A DNA stretch of 64,000 nucleotides, taken from Gammaproteobacteria bacterium (lineage in GTDB: Bacteria > Pseudomonadota > Gammaproteobacteria > Poriferisulfidales > Poriferisulfidaceae). Shown piece by piece: positions 16,502-25,934 of the stretch (the stretch's first letter is position 1; the number at the start of each line of letters is the position of its first letter). The notes beneath the pieces are model-generated. The model was not told the DNA's origin. It searched no databases and worked only from the letters and a program-made list of their open reading frames with translations. The DNA lies in the NCBI GenBank assembly GCA_026706895.1, contig JAPOXW010000013.1, positions 1-64,000 on the forward strand, in the 5' to 3' direction. The translations under genes and the position numbers were made by a program.

Positions 16502-17784
16502 TGGGCACTCCGCCCGAATGGACCGCCCTGGATCCTCGCCACCTGTGGCATCCGTACGCACCTGCCCCTGATCCTCTTCCAGCGCATCCGGTCGTCGGCA
16601 GCGAGGGCGTCCATCTGATATTGGCCGACGGACGCAAATTAGTCGACGGGATGGCCTCTTGGTGGTGCGCCATCCACGGTTACCGGCATCCGGACATGGT
16701 GCGGGCCCTGCAGGAACAGGTTGATGTCCTACCACATGTCATGTTCGGCGGACTGACCCATGAACCCGCCGCACGACTGGCCGAGCGGCTGGCCCGGCTC
16801 TCCCCTGGGAATCTCAATCGGGTCTTTTTCTGCGATTCCGGCTCTGTTTCGGTCGAAGTCGCCCTGAAGCTGGCCGTGCAGTATTGGCAAGCACGCGAGT
16901 GTCCGGAGAAATGTTGCTTCCTCGCCCTTCGCGGAGGCTACCACGGCGACACTTTCGCTGCCATGTCAGTCAGCGACCCGGATAACAGCCTGCATGACCG
17001 CTTCCGCAACCTGCTGCCGCGGCAGTACTTCACTCCACAACCCCCCGACGCAGATTGCACCGCATCCGAACTGGAAGACGCCTGTGCACGGTTCGAAGCT
17101 GATCTCGTTGCCCACCAGTACGCACTCGCCGGAGTCGTGTTGGAGCCCGTGCTTCAGGGGGCTGGAGGATTTCACCCCTACCCGCCCGCATTCCTGACAC
17201 AGGTCGCTGCCCTGTGCGCCCGGCATGAAGTGCTTCTGATCGCCGACGAAATTGCCACCGGATTTGGAAGGACCGGGACCCTGTTCGCCTGTGAACAAGC
17301 CGATGTCGTCCCGGATATCCTGTGTCTCGGCAAGGCGTTGACAGGCGGCATGCTGAGTTTGGCAGCCACGTTGACTCGCGAGGAAACCGCCAAGGTGGTC
17401 AGCGAAGCTGGACCATTCCTGCACGGTCCCACGTTCATGGCGAACCCTGCAGCCTGCCGGGTCGCCCTGGCAAGCCTGGATCTCTTGGAATCCCGGGATT
17501 GGAAGGCCGAGGTTGCGGCAATCGAGAAAATCCTGAAACGCGAATTGCTGCCATTGCAGTCAGCCAAAGGCGTCGCAAGGGTGCGCGTGCTTGGCGCATT
17601 TGCCGTCGTCGAGACTTCCGAACCGGTAGATGCCTCAGCCTGGCAAGCTTTGGCCATCCAGCACGGGGTCTGGCTGCGACCGTTTCAGAATTTTGTGTAT
17701 CTAATGCCGCCCTTTATCATCCAGGAGGCGGAGTTGATGCAGTTGACCGGCACCATCCAAACTGGCGTATCGGACCTATTGTAG
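16501..17784 (+). CDS. bioA: 7,8-diaminopelargonate aminotransferase (BioA)
   Basis: BioA transfers an amino group from S-adenosylmethionine to 8-amino-7-oxononanoate in biotin synthesis. The 427-residue class III aminotransferase has DGMASWWCAIHGY (the BioA-specific substrate region), RGGYHGDTFAAMS, IADEIATGFGRTG and the PLP lysine in LCLGKALTGG. It is last in the trp-osmC-bioA transcription unit. bioD lies elsewhere in the window (37.5-38.2 kb), so the biotin genes are dispersed here. Confidence 0.95.
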   Translation: MGTPPEWTALDPRHLWHPYAPAPDPLPAHPVVGSEGVHLILADGRKLVDGMASWWCAIHGYRHPDMVRALQEQVDVLPHVMFGGLTHEPAARLAERLARLSPGNLNRVFFCDSGSVSVEVALKLAVQYWQARECPEKCCFLALRGGYHGDTFAAMSVSDPDNSLHDRFRNLLPRQYFTPQPPDADCTASELEDACARFEADLVAHQYALAGVVLEPVLQGAGGFHPYPPAFLTQVAALCARHEVLLIADEIATGFGRTGTLFACEQADVVPDILCLGKALTGGMLSLAATLTREETAKVVSEAGPFLHGPTFMANPAACRVALASLDLLESRDWKAEVAAIEKILKRELLPLQSAKGVARVRVLGAFAVVETSEPVDASAWQALAIQHGVWLRPFQNFVYLMPPFIIQEAELMQLTGTIQTGVSDLL

Positions 17785-17814
17785 AATCCAAATGCCTCTA
17801 GAACGGATTTTTCA

Positions 17815-18015
17815 ATGGGAACAAAGTCACTCTCCACCAAACGGGGCAACAGTTTGCAGAATCGCACTTCCGAACCCAACTCCGAATTGGAACGCGTCAA
17901 TGCCATAACGCGTAGGAAAACCTATCATCTTGACGACATGCTGGCCCAGATTACGTCAGAAAACCGTCACCCCGAGTGGGACACCGGCCTCTCTCAAGGC
18001 GCTGAAGAATGGTAG
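17815..18015 (+). pseudogene. MazE-type antitoxin remnant with internal loss
   Basis: This 66-codon frame begins with STKRGNSL, which resembles the MazE/AbrB-type KWGNSLAVRIP start. It then jumps to KTYHLDDMLAQITSENRH, closely like the C-terminal toxin-binding tail of MazE antitoxins (YxLDELLAQITPENRHEE). The central part of the DNA-binding domain is missing. No MazF toxin follows: an ATG overlapping its end opens only a frame of about 22 codons before a stop. It is therefore probably a decayed toxin-antitoxin locus, though a short expressed peptide cannot be excluded. Confidence 0.55.
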
Positions 18016-18047
18016 AAAAGCTCCCCTTGAGTGGTGGGCAAAACTTG

Positions 18048-18065
18048 TTGACCTTTTCAGGTCAA
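18048..18065. terminator. Hairpin between bioA-side genes and rpoH
   Basis: A 7-bp perfect stem TTGACCT/AGGTCAA with a TTTC loop lies between convergent transcription units. There is no strong T tract in either direction, so termination efficiency is uncertain. Confidence 0.4.
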
Positions 18066-18074
18066 AATGGATAA

Positions 18075-18926
18075 CTAAGCCAGCGCGACGCGCAGCTTCT
18101 TCATTGCGGCGGCTTCGATCTGCCGAATCCGCTCACCTGAAACACCAAACTCTTCCGCCAATTCCTGCAAGGTCCGCTTGGGATCGGCGAACCAACGCTG
18201 CTGCAAAATCGAACGGCTGCGCTCATCCAGATCGGCCAACGCTTCGTGCAAGCGCGCATCACGGGTTTGCGCATAATCTTCCGCTTCCAACTGCGGAGCC
18301 GGGTCGGCGCCAGGTGACGGCAGGTATGCCATCGGGGAAAGTGGAGCTTCCTCGTCGTCGGAATCCATCTCCATCGGCACGTCCGGCTGGTTGAGACGGG
18401 ATTCCATGTCCCGAACCTCTCGGGCGGTCACGCCCAAGTCCTCCGCCACCGCGTTGACTTCTTCCTCGTTCATCCAACCCAGCCGCTTCTTGGCCTTGCG
18501 CAGGTTGAAGAACAGTTTGCGCTGCGCCTTGGTCGTGGCCATCTTGACGATGCGCCAGTTGCGCAGGACGTATTCGTGTATTTCGGCACGGATCCAGTGC
18601 ACGGCGAAAGACACCAGCCGCACTCCAACCTCAGGATCGAAGCGTTTCACTGCCTTCATCAGGCCGATGCTGCCTTCCTGGATCAGGTCCGCCAGTGGTA
18701 GGCCATAGCCGCTATAGCCACGGGCCACGTGGATCACGAAACGGAGATTGTGCAGCACCAACTTACGCGCCGCCTCGACATCGCCCTCATCGCGCAGGCG
18801 CAATGCCAGCGCACGCTCCTCTTCAGGGCTCAGCACCGGCAAACTGTAGGCCAGCTGGATATATTGATCCAGACTGCCCGCCGCGACCGGCAGGTTATGG
18901 GCGTAGTCCGAAACCGCTTGTGCCAT
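18075..18926 (-). CDS. rpoH: Heat-shock sigma factor RpoH (sigma32)
   Basis: RpoH is the alternative sigma factor that directs RNA polymerase to heat-shock promoters. The 283-residue protein has sigma region 2 ([38 protein letters not shown]), the RpoH box [15 protein letters not shown] that distinguishes sigma32, and region 4 with the helix-turn-helix [19 protein letters not shown]. It is monocistronic and divergent from the M16 peptidase genes. The ftsYEX genes that often neighbour rpoH are not in this window. Confidence 0.96.
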   Translation of the reverse strand: MAQAVSDYAHNLPVAAGSLDQYIQLAYSLPVLSPEEERALALRLRDEGDVEAARKLVLHNLRFVIHVARGYSGYGLPLADLIQEGSIGLMKAVKRFDPEVGVRLVSFAVHWIRAEIHEYVLRNWRIVKMATTKAQRKLFFNLRKAKKRLGWMNEEEVNAVAEDLGVTAREVRDMESRLNQPDVPMEMDSDDEEAPLSPMAYLPSPGADPAPQLEAEDYAQTRDARLHEALADLDERSRSILQQRWFADPKRTLQELAEEFGVSGERIRQIEAAAMKKLRVALA

Positions 18927-19137
18927 TCATTTTCTCCCGGAACAGGGAAATTCCCCCTGTCCGCAACTCCTTATTTTAGCAAATTGGGGCATTTTTGTCC
19001 ACATTTCAAGCCCTATGCCTTTTGCCGCACCTTAGTCGAGACATTTGATTTGGCTGATTATTTTACTGAAAATTCCCTCGGTTCACGGCTTTAGCACGCT
19101 ATTTTCGGCCATATCGCGGCTTGCGCCATTACCTATA

Positions 19138-20505
19138 ATGCGCCACATGATCGACCGCCTGTCCCTCCGTTTTCTCCTTCTGCTGGCACTCGTGCTGCCC
19201 CATACAGCGTCGGCGGAACCGCCTCCAGTATTCACCCGAACCCTGGACAACGGCCTGAAAGTGCTGGTGCAACCCGATACGCGGGCCCCGGTGGCCGTCC
19301 AGCAACTTTGGTATGGCGTCGGCGCCGCCCATGAATCCCCGGGCCAGACCGGCATCAGCCATGCGCTGGAACACATGATGTTCCGGGGCACCGAACGCTA
19401 TCCCGGGGAGTCGTTCAGCCACACCATCGCCTCTCGCGGCGGCCGCGACAACGCCTTCACCGGTCGCGACTACACGGCCTACTACCAGATTCTCAGCAGC
19501 GACCAGCTTGCGATCGCCATGGAGATGGAAGCCGACCGCATGCAGAACCTGCTCCTGGCTGAGGCGGATCTTGAAAAGGAACTGGAAGTCGTGAAGGAGG
19601 AACGCCGGCTACGGACCGAAGACCGGCCCGAATCCTTGGCATTCGAACAACTGCAGGCGACCGCGTTCCAGAACCATCCGTACGGTCAGCCGGTGATCGG
19701 ATGGATGAGCGACATCGCGCAATTGGACCAGCAGCAACTGCGCGACTGGCAACGGCGCTGGTACACTCCTAGCAACGCGCGCTTGGTGGTAGTCGGCGAT
19801 GTGGATCCGGAGCAGATCTTCGAGATGGCCGAAGAGCACTTCGGGGCGATCCCGAACCGTGAAACCACACCCGTGCCAAGGCGTCAAGAACCGGTGCAAC
19901 GAGGTGCGCGCAACGTCTCTATGCACATTCCGGCCCAGACCGAATACCTGCTCATCGGCTACAAGACCCCGGTCATGGCACAGTTGCCCAAGAAGCAACG
20001 CTGGGAAGCCTATGCACTGTCCATGCTGACCTCCATCCTGGACGGAGGCAATGCCTCGCGACTGGCCAAGCGATTGGTCCGAGACCGGAAGATCGCCGCC
20101 AGCGCCAGCGCTTCCTATTCCCTGTACAGCGCCCTCAACAGCCTGCTCGTCCTGGATGCCACGCCCAACCCAGGGCACACTGCGGAAGAGATGGAACAGG
20201 CCCTGCTCGAAGAAATCGCCGATCTTCAGGCCAACCCGGTCAGCGAAGCCGAACTGCAGCGCGCCCGTGCGCAGGTGATCGCGCACATGGTCTACGCCCA
20301 GGATTCCCTGCGCCATCGCGCCTACATGATCGGAATGCTTGAAACAAACGGGCTAGGCTGGGAAATCGAGCAGCAACTGGTTGCCGGCTACCAAGCAGTC
20401 ACCGCCACGCAGTTGCAAGAGGTCGCCCAGCGCTATTTAACCGACCACGCCCGTACCACGGTCACGATCCACCCTATCGACGTAACCGCAATTCCGACTC
20501 CCTGA
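19138..20505 (+). CDS. M16-family zinc peptidase, catalytic subunit
   Basis: This is an exported M16 (pitrilysin-type) metallopeptidase of 455 residues. The signal peptide ends near HTASA, and the inverted zinc motif HxxEH is present in ISHALEHMMFRGT. The distal glutamate region follows in ELEVVKEERRLRTEDRP. ATG at 19138 or 19147 is the likely start. A TATAAT overlaps the first ATG (19134-19139), which would favour initiation at 19147 from a nearly leaderless transcript if it is a true -10. It is paired with the inactive-type M16 gene downstream, as in YmxG/PqqL-type two-subunit peptidases. The substrate is unknown. Confidence 0.9.
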   Translation: MRHMIDRLSLRFLLLLALVLPHTASAEPPPVFTRTLDNGLKVLVQPDTRAPVAVQQLWYGVGAAHESPGQTGISHALEHMMFRGTERYPGESFSHTIASRGGRDNAFTGRDYTAYYQILSSDQLAIAMEMEADRMQNLLLAEADLEKELEVVKEERRLRTEDRPESLAFEQLQATAFQNHPYGQPVIGWMSDIAQLDQQQLRDWQRRWYTPSNARLVVVGDVDPEQIFEMAEEHFGAIPNRETTPVPRRQEPVQRGARNVSMHIPAQTEYLLIGYKTPVMAQLPKKQRWEAYALSMLTSILDGGNASRLAKRLVRDRKIAASASASYSLYSALNSLLVLDATPNPGHTAEEMEQALLEEIADLQANPVSEAELQRARAQVIAHMVYAQDSLRHRAYMIGMLETNGLGWEIEQQLVAGYQAVTATQLQEVAQRYLTDHARTTVTIHPIDVTAIPTP

Positions 20506-20507
20506 CC

Positions 20508-21815
20508 ATGACCCGGATCCTAACTGCCAGTCTTCTGGCACTCGCCATCAGCGCACAGGCACAAGCCGGTCCACGCATCGAACACTGGACCAGCGACAGC
20601 GGCACCCCGGTGTATTTCATTGCCGCCCCGCAGATTCCCATGCTGGACATCCAGATCGTTCTGGATGCTGGCAACAGCCGCGACAGCACGCTTCCGGGGT
20701 TGTCGCAAATCACCCATGCCCTGCTCAACACCGGCGCGGGAGATCTGGACGCAGATGCCATCGCCCAGCAATTCGAAGACGTCGGCGCGGCCTACAACGC
20801 CGAAGTCTGGCTAGACCGTTCCATGCTTTCCCTGCGCACCCTGGTGGATCCCGAATGGCGGGAACAGGCTCTGCAGACTTTCGTGACGGTGATCGGTCAG
20901 CCTGGATTTTCGGAGTCGGAACTGGAGCGCCGCCGAAAACAGATGCAGGTTGCGCTCAAGAAGATCGAGGAGGACCCTGGCTCCATCGCGAAACGAGCCT
21001 TCTACCAGACCGTTTATCCGGATCACCCTTATTCTTCACCTACCGCGGGGACCAGCGATTCCCTCGCCGCTATCACCCGAAGCGATGCCGAGGCGTTCTA
21101 CCAGACTTTCTTTTCCGCCGCCGGTGCCGTCGTCACGATGGTAGGCGCCATCGACCGGGCTGAAGCCGAAAAAATCGCAAATCGCATCAGCCAGGCGCTC
21201 CCACAAGGACCGGCACCGGAGCCGCTGCCAGCCCCCTCCGCGGTGACCGAAGCGAAAACCGTGACCATCCCGCACCCGTCCGAGCAAGCACACGTTCTGA
21301 TCGGCCAACAAGGCGTCGCCCGCGGAGAAGCATCTCACTTCCCGCTGTACCTCGGCAACTACACCTTGGGTGGTGGCGGATTCTCTTCACGCCTGATGCA
21401 GGAAATCCGCAACAATCAGGGTCTCGCCTATTCCGTGTACAGCTATTTCTTTCCCATGAGGCATCTCGGACCTTTCCGGCTGGGATTCCAGACACGGAAG
21501 GATCAAGTCGATCAAGCTCTGGACGCGGCTTATGCGGAAGTGCGGCGTTTTGTGGCCGACGGGCCAACCGAAGAGGAACTGGAGCACAGCCGCAACAGCC
21601 TAGTGTTGGGATTCCCGTTGCGGATCGCGGACAATGCCAGCATGATCGACTATCTCTCGATGATCGGCTACTACCGCCTACCCCTGGATTACTTGGACAC
21701 CTGGACGGCACGAATCAGCGCCATCAGCCATGAACAGATCGTCGCGGCGTTCCAAGACCGGCTGGACCCCGGCCAAATGATCACGGTGATCGTCGGTGGC
21801 CAAGACCAGCCCTAA
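20508..21815 (+). CDS. M16-family peptidase-like partner lacking zinc motif
   Basis: This 435-residue exported M16-fold protein (signal peptide about 1-20) lacks HxxEH. The corresponding segment reads LSQITHALLNTGAG, so it is not itself a zinc peptidase. It retains the C-terminal substrate-binding motif NNQGLAYSVYSYF, typical of the non-catalytic half of heterodimeric M16 peptidases. It starts 2 bases after the catalytic gene and overlaps rsmD by 20 bases, which implies one operon and probably one heterodimer in the periplasm. Confidence 0.9.
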   Translation: MTRILTASLLALAISAQAQAGPRIEHWTSDSGTPVYFIAAPQIPMLDIQIVLDAGNSRDSTLPGLSQITHALLNTGAGDLDADAIAQQFEDVGAAYNAEVWLDRSMLSLRTLVDPEWREQALQTFVTVIGQPGFSESELERRRKQMQVALKKIEEDPGSIAKRAFYQTVYPDHPYSSPTAGTSDSLAAITRSDAEAFYQTFFSAAGAVVTMVGAIDRAEAEKIANRISQALPQGPAPEPLPAPSAVTEAKTVTIPHPSEQAHVLIGQQGVARGEASHFPLYLGNYTLGGGGFSSRLMQEIRNNQGLAYSVYSYFFPMRHLGPFRLGFQTRKDQVDQALDAAYAEVRRFVADGPTEEELEHSRNSLVLGFPLRIADNASMIDYLSMIGYYRLPLDYLDTWTARISAISHEQIVAAFQDRLDPGQMITVIVGGQDQP

Positions 21816-22413
21816 GAACCAACCGCCGCAACGAGTCCGCATCATCGCCGGCCTCTGGCGCGGCCGTTATCTTCAAGTTCCCTCCGTCCCTTCGGTGCGG
21901 CCGACCCCCGCGCGGGTGCGCGAGACCGTGTTCAACTGGCTGGCTGGAAACGTCGAACATGCCGAATGCGCCGATCTATACGCGGGCAGCGGAGCATTGG
22001 GGTTCGAAGCCGCTTCGCGCGGAGCCCGGCAGGTCACGCTGGTCGACCGCAACCGCACCGTAGTGCAATGCCTGCGACAGGAAACGCAAAAATTCTCCGC
22101 CACGCAGATCGAAGTCGTGCACGCTCGGGCGCTGGCCTATATCGACTGCCTGCGCGAACCGCTTGACGTCCTGTTCATCGATCCGCCATTCGCGCTAGGC
22201 ACCGAACTGCTCGAAAAAACCTGTGCGCACCTCGCCGCATCCCGAGCCTTGAAAGAATCCAGCCTCGTCTACGTCGAATCCCCCGCTGATTGGGCCGTGC
22301 GGATTCCTTCTCGCTGGACTTCGCTGAAATCCAAGCAGGCCGGGCAGGTCGGCTACCACTTGTTTGCGGCGCGTCCCTACGTCCCATCCGACCCGACGAC
22401 ACCCCCCGCATAG
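21796..22413 (+). CDS. rsmD: 16S rRNA (guanine966-N2)-methyltransferase
   Basis: RsmD methylates G966 of 16S rRNA in the small ribosomal subunit. The 205-residue protein has RIIAGLWRGR near its start, RPTPARVRETVFNWL, a SAM-binding region DLYAGSGALGFEAASRGA and the catalytic motif DVLFIDPPF. It overlaps the preceding M16 gene and is followed by coaD, the usual rsmD-coaD pair. Confidence 0.95.
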   Translation: MAKTSPKNQPPQRVRIIAGLWRGRYLQVPSVPSVRPTPARVRETVFNWLAGNVEHAECADLYAGSGALGFEAASRGARQVTLVDRNRTVVQCLRQETQKFSATQIEVVHARALAYIDCLREPLDVLFIDPPFALGTELLEKTCAHLAASRALKESSLVYVESPADWAVRIPSRWTSLKSKQAGQVGYHLFAARPYVPSDPTTPPA

Positions 22414-22432
22414 TTACAATGTGTGGAGAATC

Positions 22433-22915
22433 ATGACTCGTTGCGCAATCTATCCGGGGACTTTCGACCCCCTTACGTTCGGCCACATCGACTTGGCCCA
22501 ACGCGCATTGCGCCTGTTCGACCGACTAATCGTCGCCATTGCGGCCGATACTGACAAACAGTCCACCTTCACTGCGGAGGAACGCGTCAAAATGGCGCAA
22601 CTGGCCTTCGCCAATGAGGGCGACAAGATAGAAGTCTCTTCCTTTGACGGCCTGCTCGTCGATTTTGCGCGGGACATGGGAGCTCAGTCCATCATTCGGG
22701 GCCTGCGGGCGGTATCGGATTTCGAGTACGAGTTTCAGCTTGCCAGCATGAACCGAGAGTTGGCTCCAGACCTGGAGTCCATCTTCCTGACGCCCGGCAA
22801 GGAATATGCTTTCGTTTCATCGTCGCTGGTCAAGGAAGTGGCCATGCTGGGCGGCGACATCTCACATTTTGTGCCCAGGGAAATCGAGCAGATGCTGATT
22901 TCGAAGCTTCGCTAA
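22433..22915 (+). CDS. coaD: Phosphopantetheine adenylyltransferase
   Basis: CoaD adenylates 4'-phosphopantetheine to dephospho-CoA. The 160-residue protein has the nucleotidyltransferase motif YPGTFDPLTFGHIDLA, RGLRAVSDFEYEFQLA and the end motif SSSLVKEVAMLGGD. ATG at 22433 gives the family's normal start, with GGAG about 5 bases upstream; a longer in-frame extension into rsmD is not needed. TACAAT at 22416-22421 could supply an internal -10. Confidence 0.96.
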   Translation: MTRCAIYPGTFDPLTFGHIDLAQRALRLFDRLIVAIAADTDKQSTFTAEERVKMAQLAFANEGDKIEVSSFDGLLVDFARDMGAQSIIRGLRAVSDFEYEFQLASMNRELAPDLESIFLTPGKEYAFVSSSLVKEVAMLGGDISHFVPREIEQMLISKLR

Positions 22916-22950
22916 GCGTAGTCTTTCCTGAACAACCTGATTCCTGAAGG

Positions 22951-24627
22951 ATGTTCTTGGTGAAACAACCGACTCTTCTGCTCTGCCTGTTCCTCCTATC
23001 CGGCAGCCTGTCGACGGCCTCGGCCAATCCACCCGGACATGCCTTGGCGACCGCGCATCCGGCCGCAACCGAGGCTGGCCTCGAAATCCTCAATGCCGGC
23101 GGCAATGCCTTCGATGCGGCAATTGCGGTTTCGGCGGTTCTGGGCGTCATGGAACCCTACAGTTCGGGAATCGGAGGCGGCGGTTTCTTCCTCTTGCACG
23201 ATAGCGCCCGAAACCACACTGCGATGCTGGACGCCCGCGAACGCGCCCCGCTGGCCGCCCACCGCGACTTGTACCTGGATGCAGACGGAAACGTGGATCG
23301 CGATCGGGCGCTGAACGGCCCCCTGGCCGCCGGCATTCCCGGAATCGCCGCCGCCTGGGGGCACTTGGCGGCGCACTATGCGCGGCTACCGCTCACCCGT
23401 TCGCTCGAATCCGCCATCCATCACGCCCGGGACGGCGTGTCGCTCAACCCCAAATTGCAACAGGCCATCGCCGCGCGGGCTGAAGCCTTTCTGCCCTACC
23501 CAGGTTCCTCAGTCTTCGTACTGGACTCCCCCGAGCCGCCACCCGGCACGCAGATCGTCCGAGACGACCTGGCATCGACCATGGCCCTGCTGGCCGAAAA
23601 GGGAGCACAGGCTTTTTATCGCGGCCCGCTGGCAGAAACCCTGGTCGCGGAAGTCCAGGACGCTGGCGGCATCTGGTCGCTTGAAGATCTCGAACAATAC
23701 CGGGTGATGGAACGTGAGCCGATTACGATCCGTTGGCGCGACGCCGAAATCGTAACGGCAGCACTGCCCTCTGCGACCGGCGTCATGCTGGCGCAGGTCT
23801 TCAACATGTTGGGCGAGGACTGGCTCGACGGAAACAGGGGCGACGTTCGCGTCCATCGCCTGATCGAGGCCTTGCGCCGGGCCTACCTGGAGCGCGCCAA
23901 ACACCTGGGCGATCCCGACCACGTGGATGTCCCGGTCGAGCAACTGACCAGCGCGGAATATGCCCGGGAACTGATGGCGGATTTCGATCCCGAGCGTGCC
24001 ACTTCTTCCCAAAGCCTCTACACGGCCGAACCGGAAGCCGGGAACACCACGCACTTCAGCATCCTGGACCGGGACGGCAACTGGGTCAGCGCCACCCTGT
24101 CCATCAACGGCCTGTTTGGCTCCGGGTTCATCGCGCCCGGCACCGGAGTCCTGCTGAACAACGAAATGGACGATTTCTCCGCCAAGCCCGGCAGTCCGAA
24201 CCTGTACGGCCTAGTCGGCAGCGAAGCCAACGCCATCGCGCCCGGAAAACGCATGCTGTCTTCGATGGCGCCAACTGCCGTACACCACGCCAATGCGCTG
24301 GCCCTGCTCGGAACTCCCGGCGGCAGCCGGATTACCACGATGGTAATGCAGGGAATCCTGCAGTTCCTGCAAGGCGCCAACGCCGAATCTCTCGTCTCCA
24401 GCCCGCGACTCCATCACCAGGCCCTGCCGGACAAGGTCTTCATCGAACCCGATACGGTGGTGGATCGGGAGCGGCTTGAGGCGAAGGGGCATGTTTTCGA
24501 GGTTGTAGAACCATGGGGCAACATGCAGGTGGTAGTGTGGGATGCCCACGAAGCTCGGCTGGATGCCGCATCAGATCCCCGGGGCCTCGGGTCTGCAAGA
24601 ATCGAGGTGTTGAATATCAATGACTAA
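22951..24627 (+). CDS. ggt: Gamma-glutamyltransferase (glutathione hydrolase)
   Basis: Ggt is a periplasmic N-terminal-nucleophile hydrolase that cleaves glutathione and transfers gamma-glutamyl groups. It is made as a proenzyme that self-cleaves. The 558-residue precursor has a signal peptide (ending STASA), GIGGGGFFLLHD in the large subunit and the cleavage/nucleophile Thr in AGNTTHFSILD. The small-subunit motifs LNNEMDDFS and GTPGGSRI follow. It stands alone between coaD and the signalling cluster. Confidence 0.95.
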   Translation: MFLVKQPTLLLCLFLLSGSLSTASANPPGHALATAHPAATEAGLEILNAGGNAFDAAIAVSAVLGVMEPYSSGIGGGGFFLLHDSARNHTAMLDARERAPLAAHRDLYLDADGNVDRDRALNGPLAAGIPGIAAAWGHLAAHYARLPLTRSLESAIHHARDGVSLNPKLQQAIAARAEAFLPYPGSSVFVLDSPEPPPGTQIVRDDLASTMALLAEKGAQAFYRGPLAETLVAEVQDAGGIWSLEDLEQYRVMEREPITIRWRDAEIVTAALPSATGVMLAQVFNMLGEDWLDGNRGDVRVHRLIEALRRAYLERAKHLGDPDHVDVPVEQLTSAEYARELMADFDPERATSSQSLYTAEPEAGNTTHFSILDRDGNWVSATLSINGLFGSGFIAPGTGVLLNNEMDDFSAKPGSPNLYGLVGSEANAIAPGKRMLSSMAPTAVHHANALALLGTPGGSRITTMVMQGILQFLQGANAESLVSSPRLHHQALPDKVFIEPDTVVDRERLEAKGHVFEVVEPWGNMQVVVWDAHEARLDAASDPRGLGSARIEVLNIND

Positions 24628-24758
24628 GAGGCCATTGCCGCCGTCTTCCGGGGCTCAGGGGAGTTATACTAGTCAACTTCCAAAACCGGCCGATCCCGAC
24701 ACGGACGAAACCCGAGATTCCTTCTTACATATGGAGTATCTGGGAGATGAGGTGCTGA

Positions 24759-25934
24759 ATGGACGACGACGCGATCAAGGACACTAAAGTCAAGATCCTG
24801 GTCGTTGACGACGAGGTGGATCTGGAGCAACTCATGTTGCAACAGATGCGCAGGGAGATCCGGCGCGGGCGTTACTCTTTTGAATTCGCGCACAACGGTG
24901 CGGAAGCCTTGGAACGCTTGCGCGAAGAGCCCGATTTCGACATCGTGCTGTCCGATATCAACATGCCCGTAATGGACGGGCTGACGATGCTGGAGCAGAT
25001 CCCGGACGTCAACCCCAACATCCGCGCCGTGATGGTTTCCGCCTACGGCGACATGGAAAACATCCGTACCGCGATGAATCGCGGGGCGTTCGACTTCGTA
25101 ACCAAGCCGATCGACTTCGGGGATCTCAAGGTGACGGTGGAGCGCACGGTTGAAAACCTGATGCTGTGGCGCGAGGCGTTAAGTTCGCGCGACAAGCTCG
25201 TCGCGGTCCAGCACGAACTGGGTGTGGCGCAGTCGATGCAGCAGAACATCCTTCCCCAGACTTTTCCGAAGACCGAAAACTTCGACGTCTATGCCCACAT
25301 GGTCGCGGCCCGCTCCGTCGGCGGCGATTTTTATGATGTCTACGACCTTGGCGACGACCGGCTGGGCGTCGTTATCGCCGACGTGTCGGACAAGGGCGTG
25401 CCGGCAGCCATGTTCATGATGGCCAGCCGAACACTGCTGAAAGCCTGTGCGTTTTGCTCCGTTTCCCCCTCCCAGGTTCTGGGACAGGTGAATCAGATGC
25501 TGTCCGAAAACAACGACGCCATGACCTTTGTGACCCTGCTGTACGGCATTTACGACCCCGAGACAAGAAGTTTCACCTACTCGAATGCCGGTCACAACTT
25601 CCCCATCGTCGTCCGCCCGGGGCCCACGGTGGGACTGCTGGAATCGACTGGCGGCATTGCCCTCGGTATCGAGGGAGAATTCCCGTTCCAGGAAGAGACC
25701 ACGACCCTTGAGCCGGGCTCCATGATCGTGCTGTATACCGATGGGGTGTCGGAGGCGGAAAGGGAAGATGGCGAAATGTTCGAGATGGAACGATTCGGCC
25801 AGATTTTCAAAGACAATTCCTACGGGAGCGCCCAGCAAGCCACGGAGGCGGTATTCAATGCCGTTCATGACTTCGTCGGCGACAGCCCGCAGTCCGACGA
25901 CATCACCTGCCTGGTCCTGAAGATTCCGGAATGA
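24759..25934 (+). CDS. Response regulator with PP2C (SpoIIE/RsbU-type) phosphatase output
   Basis: This 391-residue protein has an N-terminal receiver domain (VVDDE, phosphoacceptor Asp66 in VLSDINMPVMDG, switch Lys in FVTKPID). A short coiled linker leads to a PP2C serine phosphatase domain from about residue 180 (RSVGGDFYDV, ADVSDKG, YTDGVSEAE, SDDITCLV). Proteins of this build dephosphorylate STAS anti-sigma antagonists when their receiver is phosphorylated; HsbR in Pseudomonas and RsbU are analogues. GAGGTG lies 4 bases before the ATG. The stop overlaps the RsbW-like gene by 4 bases. Confidence 0.92.
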   Translation: MDDDAIKDTKVKILVVDDEVDLEQLMLQQMRREIRRGRYSFEFAHNGAEALERLREEPDFDIVLSDINMPVMDGLTMLEQIPDVNPNIRAVMVSAYGDMENIRTAMNRGAFDFVTKPIDFGDLKVTVERTVENLMLWREALSSRDKLVAVQHELGVAQSMQQNILPQTFPKTENFDVYAHMVAARSVGGDFYDVYDLGDDRLGVVIADVSDKGVPAAMFMMASRTLLKACAFCSVSPSQVLGQVNQMLSENNDAMTFVTLLYGIYDPETRSFTYSNAGHNFPIVVRPGPTVGLLESTGGIALGIEGEFPFQEETTTLEPGSMIVLYTDGVSEAEREDGEMFEMERFGQIFKDNSYGSAQQATEAVFNAVHDFVGDSPQSDDITCLVLKIPE

